Shown: positions 18,433 to 26,328 of the stretch, piece by piece
Layout of the letters: each line of letters starts with the position of its first letter
Numbering within the stretch: the first letter of the stretch is position 1
Made by a program: the position numbers and the translations under genes
DNA from: an uncultured Spirochaetaceae bacterium
GTDB lineage: Bacteria > Spirochaetota > Spirochaetia > Sphaerochaetales > Sphaerochaetaceae
NCBI GenBank assembly: GCA_945910645.1
Contig: CAMDZB010000001.1
Span: 1 to 64,000 of the forward strand
Length of the DNA stretch: 64,000 nt
Reading direction: 5' to 3'
Notes under the pieces: generated by a model
What the model saw: only the letters and a program-made list of their open reading frames with translations
Database searches by the model: none
What the model was told of the DNA's origin: nothing

Positions 18433-21111
18433 ATGAACAAAGCAGAATTGTTTGAGATTTTAGACAAAGAAAAGGTCACACAGAACAACATATTTGACCA
18501 TCAGGTTGCAGAGTACGAGAACATCTACACTTATTTAAAAGAGCTAAACGAGACTGAAAAGGCTTCTGACATCAAGGAGATTACAGAAAAGGCTGTGGTT
18601 ACACCAAACAAGCCAATCTCTGAATTTGTAATCGCACTTGTCACATACTTTGAGAACACGGAGAAAAGCACAGCTATTGAGAACCTCACGAAGAAGGCCG
18701 TTGCTATGTCAAAATGGCAGTATGTGCTATTCTTCACACGTGTACTACTCGAGAAGAATCCTCATGACCTTGTGGCTTCTGCGCTCAAGATACAGGCTTT
18801 GGAGAAGATCGGCACTGATACTGAGGAGCTTAAGAACGAGATCAGACACTTTACCACAGTAAAGGAAGATGAGGTTAAGATGCTTCTCTACCTTGTTGAC
18901 ATGTTCGACAAAGAAAACGACTCTGAAACAGCAATTTACCACCTAAAAAGAGCCCTTGCACGAGCAATCAAGATCAAGTCAATCAAAGATGTAAAAGACG
19001 TGTCTGAGAAGTTCCTAAAGCGCAAAGATGTTGAACTTTCACAGATTGTCAACATGTTTGACACACCGTCTGCAAAGTCGCTTGGTGAGAAATTTGACAC
19101 ATGCTTCCAGGATGTATACAAGGCTGTTCAGAAGTCAGGAAACACTGAATTACTAGTACATGCAATCAAGCTCATCATTACAAGTTCAACAAAGAATACA
19201 AAGTATAAGAGCGACATTGTAAACGCTTACAAGGAGCTTTACAAGGACTCATCACGCCTTGAGGAATGCCTAAATCAGTCAGGACTCACAACGGATTATC
19301 ACCTCGACCTTAAGGATGCAATTCAGCAGTTCGAGAAGGACATTTCCATCGATAAAGGCACGTTTGTATATCACAACAGCTACGGAATTGGACGCGTTAC
19401 AAACATCGACAGCGACGGAATTTCCATAGACTTCATCAAAAAGCGTGGACATAGGATGTCTCACAGCATGGCTCTTTCAAGCCTCACAGTGCTTGAGAAA
19501 AACCACATTTGGGTGCTCAAAACCTTCGTTTCTAAGGAAAAACTTGCTAAAAAGTTCAACGAAGACACACGTTGGGGACTCGAAACGCTAATTAAGAGCG
19601 GCGACAATTCATTCAAGCTCATGAAGAAGGAGATTGTGCCGTCAATCCTCAGTGAATCTGAATGGTCTCTGTTCAACCAGAAGGCAAAGAAGATCATCAA
19701 GACTGACTCATACATCTATGCACTTCCAAACGCTGTGGATACATACGAGATCAGCGCAACCCCAATCTCAAACAACGATAAGATCTACTCAGAATTCCGC
19801 CACACTCCAGATGTGTTCGGACGCATAGCACTTGTGAGAAAGGCACTCGAGCTTGGCGTACAGTACGACAGCGAATGTTTCCAATACATGTTAAAGTCTT
19901 TTGGTACCGAGCTTGCATCGCCAAACATCACAGAAGAGTACCTTATCGCACATCTATTCCTCTCAACGCTTGCAAACGGAAGGAACAAGATTGTGGATGC
20001 AAAGGCATACCTCAGAAAGAGCGACTATGAAGTTCTTGTACGCATTCCAAGTTCAAAACTCCCTGACTTCTTCTCAAGAATCGAGGATACTGAACTCAGA
20101 AAATACATGGTGGACAAGATCAATAAGTTCCTTCCAAACTGGCAGGAGGTACTCACCGAATGTTACACTCTCTCGCCTGATCAGAGCATCGAAAAGGTGA
20201 TGGCAAAGCGCTCAATTGACACATTCAAAGTGGACATGATGAAAAAATCATTCTTCATCATCAAACAGAATCCAACTCTATTCCTCTATCTCTTCAAGAA
20301 GTACGCTGCAACTCCTGAGGAATGGAACGAGGCTGGAAAGTCAACGTACGACCTCATCCTTGCACAGCTTGACGTGTACAACACATTCCCTAACTCAGAT
20401 AAGTCACGCTCTATGTACACATCTCTATTCGACAGCAGAAGGATTTACTCATTCATCGAGAATACAAACGATGATCTTATCCTTTCTAACCTCGAGAAAA
20501 ACATCTCGCTCTCTCCAACACTCGATGAACTCAAAAAGCAGGAAATCAAGCACATTGTTGGACTCAAACTTGAGAAGAGCGGTGCAAAACTCGACAATCA
20601 GGATGCAAAGAAGAGCTTAAGAAAGCCTCTACCTTCCGGAATACTCTGTCTCGCATCATCGCTTGAAAATGCAAAGAAAGAACTCGAGCACCTCATCAAC
20701 GTGGAAATTCCTGCAAACGCTAAGGACATCGGGGATGCACGTGAGCTTGGAGACCTCAGAGAGAACGCCGAATACCAGTATGCAAAGGATAAGCAGAGAC
20801 TCCTTACAAATCAGATGAAGAAACTCGAGAGCGACATTAAGGATGCAAAGGTTGTTACTTCGGATTCATTTGATACAAGTTCAGTTGGATTTGGTACAGT
20901 TGTCACCATCAAAGATGAGCTTGAAAACAAGGAGTTCACATACACTATTCTTGGCCAGTGGGAAAGCGATCCTGATAAGAACATCATCTCTATCAACGCT
21001 CCTGCAATCAAGGAAATCTACGGTGCAGCTAAGGGCGAATGCAGAGAGTTTACCATCAACGGCGATAAGAAAAAGTGGACAATTAAAGACATCACAAAAT
21101 ATACAAACTAA
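18433..21111 (+). CDS. greA: Large spirochaetal GreA-domain transcription factor
   Basis: An 892-residue protein. Only the last 165 or so residues are GreA: a coiled-coil part with GDARELGDLRENAEYQYAKDKQ (from about residue 757), where acidic residues sit at the tip that reaches the RNA polymerase active site, then an FKBP-like C-terminal domain (SVGFGTVVTIKDE... ISINAPAIKEIYGAAKGE). GreA rescues backtracked polymerase by stimulating transcript cleavage. The long N-terminal part is alpha-helical, TPR-like in look, with a small CarD/Tudor-like beta segment (GTFVYHNSYGIGRVTNID, about residue 310). The same architecture occurs in Treponema and Borrelia. Start ATG at 18433 follows AGGGG. The stop overlaps thiI (TAATG), so both are cotranscribed. 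Confidence 0.93.
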   Translation: MNKAELFEILDKEKVTQNNIFDHQVAEYENIYTYLKELNETEKASDIKEITEKAVVTPNKPISEFVIALVTYFENTEKSTAIENLTKKAVAMSKWQYVLFFTRVLLEKNPHDLVASALKIQALEKIGTDTEELKNEIRHFTTVKEDEVKMLLYLVDMFDKENDSETAIYHLKRALARAIKIKSIKDVKDVSEKFLKRKDVELSQIVNMFDTPSAKSLGEKFDTCFQDVYKAVQKSGNTELLVHAIKLIITSSTKNTKYKSDIVNAYKELYKDSSRLEECLNQSGLTTDYHLDLKDAIQQFEKDISIDKGTFVYHNSYGIGRVTNIDSDGISIDFIKKRGHRMSHSMALSSLTVLEKNHIWVLKTFVSKEKLAKKFNEDTRWGLETLIKSGDNSFKLMKKEIVPSILSESEWSLFNQKAKKIIKTDSYIYALPNAVDTYEISATPISNNDKIYSEFRHTPDVFGRIALVRKALELGVQYDSECFQYMLKSFGTELASPNITEEYLIAHLFLSTLANGRNKIVDAKAYLRKSDYEVLVRIPSSKLPDFFSRIEDTELRKYMVDKINKFLPNWQEVLTECYTLSPDQSIEKVMAKRSIDTFKVDMMKKSFFIIKQNPTLFLYLFKKYAATPEEWNEAGKSTYDLILAQLDVYNTFPNSDKSRSMYTSLFDSRRIYSFIENTNDDLILSNLEKNISLSPTLDELKKQEIKHIVGLKLEKSGAKLDNQDAKKSLRKPLPSGILCLASSLENAKKELEHLINVEIPANAKDIGDARELGDLRENAEYQYAKDKQRLLTNQMKKLESDIKDAKVVTSDSFDTSSVGFGTVVTIKDELENKEFTYTILGQWESDPDKNIISINAPAIKEIYGAAKGECREFTINGDKKKWTIKDITKYTN

Positions 21112-22286
21112 TGAAAAAATATCTAATTCGTTTAGGTGAAATTTCACTCAAGGGCTTGAACAGGACATCCTTTCAGGCCCGTCTTTGTAATAACATCAAG
21201 GAAAAGCTACTTCCGCACCACGTTAAGATCCAAAGCCAAAAAGGCCGCCTGTTTTTGTATACAGAAGACGACGTTCCACGCGATCTTGTATTCAAGGTAT
21301 TAAACACCACATTCGGGCTTGATGGCTACTCAGAATGTCATTCAACTGAGGATAAAACTGTAGACGGATTGTTTGCACTTGTTGATAAAGTAATCTCTGA
21401 TAATTTTGATGATGGCATCACAACTTTTAAGGTTGACGCAAGACGTGAGGATAAACGTTTCCCTCTCTCTAGCTATCAAATTGAGTGCCAAATCGGTGGA
21501 AAGATACTCGAAAAATATCCTAAACTCAAAGTGGATGTAAAGAAGCCTGAACGCGTATTATACGTGGAAATCAGAAAGGATATCTTTGTGTATTCATCAC
21601 GCATTAAGGGTAGGCGTGGACTTCCTGTTGGTACTGCAGGCAAAGGTCTTTCTCTTCTTTCCGGCGGCATTGATTCACCAGTCTCATCGTACCTCATTGC
21701 ATCACGTGGAGTTAAACTTGAACTCCTATATTTCCATGCGTATCCGTATACCACAGATGAGGCTAAAGAGAAGGTGATCACGCTTGCTCGTACCATAGCG
21801 CCATACCTTCAGGGGACTGTGTTACACATCGTGAGCTTTACGGAACTTGAAAAGGTAATCGCTAAGAACGGCTATGAAAACGAGAAGACTCTAATGCTTA
21901 GAGCTGGCATGGTAAAAGCTGCAGAAAAGCTTGCTAAGATAAGAAGATGTGAATGTATCGTCACAGGTGAGGCTCTTTCACAGGTTGCCTCCCAGACGCT
22001 CAAGGCGCTTGATTTTACATCGTCGCTCACCACGTACAATATACTTCGCCCACTTGTAGGACTCGACAAAGCTGAGATCATAGAGCGTGCCAAGGAGATT
22101 GGAACATATGAGACTTCCATCCTTCCATACGCCGACTGCTGTGTACTCTTCTCTCCAAAGCATCCAAAGACTAAACCTCAGAAGGATAAGCTTACCAAGG
22201 GATACGAGGCGCTAAATCTTGATGATGTGATTGAAAAGGCTGTGAATGAACGTGAGGTTGTTTATATCAAGCCAGAATGTTGTTAA
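21111..22286 (+). CDS. thiI: tRNA 4-thiouridine sulfurtransferase ThiI
   Basis: A 391-residue ThiI without the C-terminal rhodanese domain seen in enterobacteria. It has an N-terminal ferredoxin-like/THUMP region (to about residue 165) and an ATP-pyrophosphatase domain with the PP-loop SGGIDSPV near residue 183, then the C-terminal DCCVLFSPKHPKT motif whose cysteine takes part in sulfur transfer. It makes s4U8 in tRNA and may feed thiazole synthesis; sulfur would come from a separate IscS. The ATG overlaps the greA stop by one base. The 3' end overlaps the convergent hypothetical gene by 20 bases. Confidence 0.95.
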   Translation: MKKYLIRLGEISLKGLNRTSFQARLCNNIKEKLLPHHVKIQSQKGRLFLYTEDDVPRDLVFKVLNTTFGLDGYSECHSTEDKTVDGLFALVDKVISDNFDDGITTFKVDARREDKRFPLSSYQIECQIGGKILEKYPKLKVDVKKPERVLYVEIRKDIFVYSSRIKGRRGLPVGTAGKGLSLLSGGIDSPVSSYLIASRGVKLELLYFHAYPYTTDEAKEKVITLARTIAPYLQGTVLHIVSFTELEKVIAKNGYENEKTLMLRAGMVKAAEKLAKIRRCECIVTGEALSQVASQTLKALDFTSSLTTYNILRPLVGLDKAEIIERAKEIGTYETSILPYADCCVLFSPKHPKTKPQKDKLTKGYEALNLDDVIEKAVNEREVVYIKPECC

Positions 22287-22716
22287 TCATCTCAAAGAAC
22301 AACACGTTGCCATCCTGAAGTTCAACAGCGTAGGTGCATTCCCTAAACATTTTTACAAATCGTGATGCTTCCCTAATTGCCTTAATATCGCCCGTTTGAG
22401 CCTTAAAATGATAGCTCCTTGCGTACGCACGCGATACTTTGAATACGCGCTTTATATCGCTCTCTTTGAATGAGCCTGAGGTCTTTACAAACGGTTCTGA
22501 ACTCTTTCGTTTAATTGTGAATCCAAGAAGATTCATTTCCTCTTTTTCAAAGTCCTCGTAGTAGTATGTGTCGCCTATTTTAAAGAGGAATATGCCGTGT
22601 TCTAGTGGTTTTTTAGACGGAAGATAACAGGAGAGAGCAAAAGTTCTATCCGTTATCTTTCCGTTATATCGTTCTTCGAGATCTTTAAGAAGTCCGACTG
22701 TTTGTTTTTCTTCCAT
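22267..22716 (-). CDS. Conserved-looking hypothetical protein downstream of alaS
   Basis: A 149-residue soluble protein that I do not recognise. It has no signal peptide or membrane segment, is rich in charged and aromatic residues, and contains repeated short beta-like stretches (GIFLFKIGDTYYYEDFE, NLLGFTIKRK) followed by a basic helical region (RVFKVSRAYARSYHFKAQ). Its ATG overlaps the alaS stop (TAATG), so it is translationally coupled to alaS and is a real gene by context. It overlaps thiI by 20 bases at the convergent end. A link to aminoacylation or a PilZ-like small beta-barrel fold can only be guessed. Confidence 0.72.
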   Translation of the reverse strand: MEEKQTVGLLKDLEERYNGKITDRTFALSCYLPSKKPLEHGIFLFKIGDTYYYEDFEKEEMNLLGFTIKRKSSEPFVKTSGSFKESDIKRVFKVSRAYARSYHFKAQTGDIKAIREASRFVKMFRECTYAVELQDGNVLFFEMINNILA

Positions 22717-24500
22717 TACTCAAGTATTGCCTTAATTCGTCTTACGCCGTGTGATGAAGACTGCTCTTTTACAATCTTAAAGTGGCCGAGGGTTCCAAGA
22801 TGTTCAACGTGTGGTCCTCCACAGACCTCTTTTGAGAAGTCACCGACTGTGTATACCTTCACTTTTTCGCCGTACTTTGCGTTGAACTCAGCAATTGCGC
22901 CCTGAGCCTTTGCCTCCTCAAGCGTCATCACCTCAACCTTTACAGGTAGATCTTTCTTGATCTGCTCATTCACGAGATCCTCAACAGCCTTGATCTCCTC
23001 AGGTGTGAGTGGCTTATCGTGATTGAAGTCGAATCGTAGACGCTCTGCTGTGATGTTAGAGCCTAGCTGTTTGATGTATTCGCCGAGCACTACCGCAAGC
23101 GCCTTGTGCAGTAGGTGCGTGGCTGTATGAAGCGCTGTGGTCTTTTCACTGTGATCTGCAAGCCCGCCTTTAAATACGCCTTCTGTTGCAGAACGTGAGA
23201 GCTCCTGATGCTTCTTAAACGCCTCATCAAAACCGTCCTTATCCACAACAAGCCCGTGTTCCTTTGCAAGCTCTGTTGTAAGCTCAAGTGGATATCCGTA
23301 CGTGTCGTAAAGCTTAAATGCGATGCGTCCTGGAATCTTCTTGTCGTTGCCTTTTAGGATGTTTGGAAGCACCTTTTCGAATTCTTTCTCGCCCTTTACG
23401 AGCGTTTCTGAGAACTTTTTTTCTTCCTTCGAGAGATTATCAAAGACAAACTCCTTGTTCTGTTCGATCTCAGGGTATGCGTCTTTGTAGAGATCAATCA
23501 CGACCACGGCAAGCTTTGACAGGAACTCATCGTTGATTCCAAGCTTGTATCCATGGCGTACTGCTCTTCTGATTAGGCGGCGTAGGATGTATCCCTGTCC
23601 TACATTTGATGGAGCGATGCCATTTTGGTCACCAAGGATAAATACGCTTGTTCTGATATGGTCTGCAATAATTCTGATTGATGTGTCGAGCGTCTCATCG
23701 TCTTTATACTTCTTTCCTGAAAGCTTCTCGATCTCCTTTATGATCTGTTGGAATGATTCGATGTCGTAAACGCTGTTTTTACCTGTGAGGATTGCAACAG
23801 TTCTCTCAATGCCCATTCCCGTATCAATACAAGGGCGACGAAGCTTTTCGAACTTGCCATCCTCAGTTTTATTGTATTGCATGAATACGTCGTTCCAAAT
23901 TTCAAAGTACTTACCGCATGAGCAGCCTGGTTTGCAATCAGGTGAACACTTAGGACGTCCTGTATCAATGAACATTTCGCTATCAGGTCCGCATGGTCCT
24001 GTGGTTCCAGCAGGGCCCCACCAGTTATCTTCGCGGCCCATAAAGTAGATGCGCTCTCTTGGAATTCCTACCTTTTCCCATGCTTCTGCAGCTTCATCGT
24101 CGCGTGGAACTTCATCATCCCCGCCGAACACTGTCACAGAAAGCTTCTCAGGGTCTATGTGGAGCTCCTTTGTTAAGAATTCGTATGAAAATGCAATCAT
24201 CTCTTTTTTAAAGTAGTCGCCAAGTGACCAGTTGCCGAGCATTTCAAAGAACGTAAGGTGATGCGGATCGCCTACGCTGTCGATATCACCCGTGCGGATA
24301 CATTTTTGATAGTCACAGAGGCGCTTGCCAGATGGATGTTCCTGAGCGCCCATGAGGTATGGTACAAGCGGATGCATTCCTGCTGTTGTGAATAGTACAG
24401 TTGGGTCGTTCTCTGGGATGAGAGATGCGCCACTTATTTGCTTATGTCCTTTTGAGACGAAAAAATCGATATATTTTTTTCTAAGTTCATTTGAATCCAT
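22716..24500 (-). CDS. alaS: Alanyl-tRNA synthetase, short form lacking the C-Ala domain
   Basis: A 594-residue enzyme that charges tRNA-Ala. The class II catalytic core is complete (FTTAGMHPLVPYLMG, KCIRTGDIDSVG, HHLTFFEMLGNWS, GPAGTTGPCGPDSE), followed by the tRNA-recognition region and the editing domain with its metal ligands HTATHLLH and CGGPHV. The protein ends there; the usual DHHA1/C-Ala region of about 280 residues is absent, as in other spirochaetes. ATG at 24500 is preferred because AlaS starts with an N-terminal helix like SNELRKKYIDFF. A TATAAT (24516-24511 on the minus strand) lies ten bases upstream with no ribosome site, so the leader would be very short. Operon with the 149-residue gene. 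Confidence 0.95.
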   Translation of the reverse strand: MDSNELRKKYIDFFVSKGHKQISGASLIPENDPTVLFTTAGMHPLVPYLMGAQEHPSGKRLCDYQKCIRTGDIDSVGDPHHLTFFEMLGNWSLGDYFKKEMIAFSYEFLTKELHIDPEKLSVTVFGGDDEVPRDDEAAEAWEKVGIPRERIYFMGREDNWWGPAGTTGPCGPDSEMFIDTGRPKCSPDCKPGCSCGKYFEIWNDVFMQYNKTEDGKFEKLRRPCIDTGMGIERTVAILTGKNSVYDIESFQQIIKEIEKLSGKKYKDDETLDTSIRIIADHIRTSVFILGDQNGIAPSNVGQGYILRRLIRRAVRHGYKLGINDEFLSKLAVVVIDLYKDAYPEIEQNKEFVFDNLSKEEKKFSETLVKGEKEFEKVLPNILKGNDKKIPGRIAFKLYDTYGYPLELTTELAKEHGLVVDKDGFDEAFKKHQELSRSATEGVFKGGLADHSEKTTALHTATHLLHKALAVVLGEYIKQLGSNITAERLRFDFNHDKPLTPEEIKAVEDLVNEQIKKDLPVKVEVMTLEEAKAQGAIAEFNAKYGEKVKVYTVGDFSKEVCGGPHVEHLGTLGHFKIVKEQSSSHGVRRIKAILE

Positions 24501-24510
24501 AGTGATTATG

Positions 24511-24555
24511 ATTATAGTACATTCCACACTTTTTTTAAATGTTTTATGTTATAAT
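24511..24555. promoter_or_regulatory. Divergent -10 boxes between alaS and the metallo-hydrolase gene
   Basis: TATAAT on the minus strand (24516-24511) lies ten bases before the alaS ATG. TATAAT on the plus strand (24550-24555) lies seven bases before the ATG at 24563, with AAGG between. No good -35 boxes were found. Both mRNAs would have leaders of zero to a few bases. Confidence 0.5.
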
Positions 24556-24562
24556 TCAAGGC

Positions 24563-25219
24563 ATGAAGATTAAGAGCATCCACACGATTACAAAAGGCGT
24601 GTTTAATGAGAACACCTACATTGTTGAATACGAGGACAGGTCGTGTATCCTCATAGACCCAGGGCTTGATGGAGATGGCATCCTAAAGTTCATCAAAGAC
24701 AATGGTCTTACGCTTAAAGGCACTGTTCTTACTCACAACCACTTTGACCACATCGCCGCAATCAATAAGGAGATACTTGAAGGTAAGATTTACATGTCTC
24801 TGACTGACAAAGCCGATCTATTGGATCCATCCTACACCACGCTCATGTACAACACATACGGGCATTACCTAATCGAAAACGAGGATGACTTTAAGTCATT
24901 CTACTCCCTCATCTTGAACCAAAAGGACAACATAATCGAGGTAAAAGATGCTGGCATTATACTGGATGCGTTCAAGGTGATGTTCACACCTGGTCACACC
25001 AAAGGATCAATCTGCCTACTCGATGATGATAACAATGTTATCTTTACAGGTGACACTCTATTCAAGGACGGATACGGGCGTTACGACCTCCCCGGCGGAG
25101 ATTATAAAACACTGATGGGCTCCCTTGATGCACTCCTAAAACTTCCCGAACACCTCAAGGTATACTCAGGGCATGGAGGCGTTACCACCATCGAGAATGA
25201 GAGAAAACACTTCTTCTGA
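24563..25219 (+). CDS. MBL-fold metallo-hydrolase, glyoxalase II-like
   Basis: A 218-residue metallo-beta-lactamase-fold protein with the full metal-binding set: THNHFDH near residue 58, TPGHTKGS, FTGDTLF and a final YSGHGGVTT. The compact length without the extra C-terminal helical domain fits the YcbL/GloB-like hydrolases, which cleave thioesters such as S-lactoylglutathione or other acyl-thiols; the exact substrate cannot be told. The ATG at 24563 is chosen because the fold starts with the MKIKSIHT strand. It is divergent from alaS. Confidence 0.88.
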   Translation: MKIKSIHTITKGVFNENTYIVEYEDRSCILIDPGLDGDGILKFIKDNGLTLKGTVLTHNHFDHIAAINKEILEGKIYMSLTDKADLLDPSYTTLMYNTYGHYLIENEDDFKSFYSLILNQKDNIIEVKDAGIILDAFKVMFTPGHTKGSICLLDDDNNVIFTGDTLFKDGYGRYDLPGGDYKTLMGSLDALLKLPEHLKVYSGHGGVTTIENERKHFF

Positions 25220-25328
25220 TTAGGGACATTTTAGATACAATCAGCCACCTTATGCGATACAAGATGCCACTCTGTAACGCCACCTTAAAATATTGAATAA
25301 AACAATAGTTTGTTGTACTCTAAAACCT

Positions 25329-26327
25329 ATGGCTATTAAAAAAAGAAAAGATGCACATTTGTGCTACGACGTGCCAATTTACAATCACATTTGGCCGTAC
25401 TTACTGCAGAGCAGATGCGACTCTCTCGTTTTTTACGATACGGAATTCGACGTTACAAACACAATGAGATTTGTGCGTGAATGGAATAAAAGTCATCCAA
25501 ACCTTAAAACACGCTTATCAACAGTACTACTTGCAGCTATAATCAGAACTATTGCACTCAGACCTAAAGTAAACAGGTTCATAGCAAATAAAACATTCTG
25601 GGAAAGAGATGATCTCTCGCTATCATTTGTGGTAAAGAAGGATCTTACCGAGGACAGCCCTGAAACATCCACACCGCTCTACTTCGACCGCCTTGGAACC
25701 TTTGAAGAGACCATAAGCATCATCGAAAAATACGTTGAAGACACCAAAAATCAGGAGCCTACAGCAGAAATAAACAAAACAGATTACACCATCGCAACGC
25801 TCTTTAAATTTCTCCCAAAATGGCTCATTCAGGCTGTAGTAAACTACTACGGACGAAAGGACAGAAAAGGCAAAGGTTGTCCTAAATGGGTGCGCGATGC
25901 AGATGGACTTCACGTTTCAATCTTTGTTGCTAACATCGGCTCACTTGGAATGAAGAACGCACACCACCACCATCACCTCTATGAATGGGGTACGACAAGC
26001 CTCTTCTGCGTAATCGAGGATGTGTCTAAGCGCATTCAGAAGGACGATGATGGCAAGGTTGTTTCTTCAAAAGACATAATGAAGTGTTCATTCACGCTTG
26101 ATGAGAGAATCTGTGACGGTCTCTACTTTATGCAGACCATCGCGCTTCTTTCTAAGATTCTAAAAGAGCCTGAAACGCTTCTTATTCCACTTAAGAGTTC
26201 GGATCTTCCGCATTTTGTAACGCGTGAGGAATACCAAACCAACATGAAAATGACAAAACTTGCACTCAAGGAAGCAAAGAAAAAGGAAAAACTTGCAAAA
26301 AAAGAGGCTAAAAAACTCTCAAAATAA
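25329..26327 (+). CDS. 2-oxoacid dehydrogenase E2/CAT-fold acyltransferase-like protein, catalytic His replaced
   Basis: A 332-residue protein matching the catalytic domain of E2 acyltransferases: VFVANIGSLGM, a natural AHHHHH run followed by YEWGTTSLFCVI, and the C-terminal LDERICDGLYF that aligns with the DHRxxDG (or CAT HHAVCDG) active site. Here Glu stands where the catalytic His should be. No lipoyl or E1-binding domain precedes it, and no dehydrogenase genes are nearby. The C-terminus is a Lys/Glu-rich helix. It may be a non-catalytic relative or use another base. The ATG at 25329 lacks a ribosome site. It converges with mnmG one base apart. Confidence 0.75.
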   Translation: MAIKKRKDAHLCYDVPIYNHIWPYLLQSRCDSLVFYDTEFDVTNTMRFVREWNKSHPNLKTRLSTVLLAAIIRTIALRPKVNRFIANKTFWERDDLSLSFVVKKDLTEDSPETSTPLYFDRLGTFEETISIIEKYVEDTKNQEPTAEINKTDYTIATLFKFLPKWLIQAVVNYYGRKDRKGKGCPKWVRDADGLHVSIFVANIGSLGMKNAHHHHHLYEWGTTSLFCVIEDVSKRIQKDDDGKVVSSKDIMKCSFTLDERICDGLYFMQTIALLSKILKEPETLLIPLKSSDLPHFVTREEYQTNMKMTKLALKEAKKKEKLAKKEAKKLSK

Positions 26328-26328
26328 A

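Noticed and set aside
25930-25990. The five-His run in the E2-like protein as a cloning tag or vector artefact
   Set aside because: It lies inside a conserved domain between the GSLGM and WGTTSLF motifs, not at an end.
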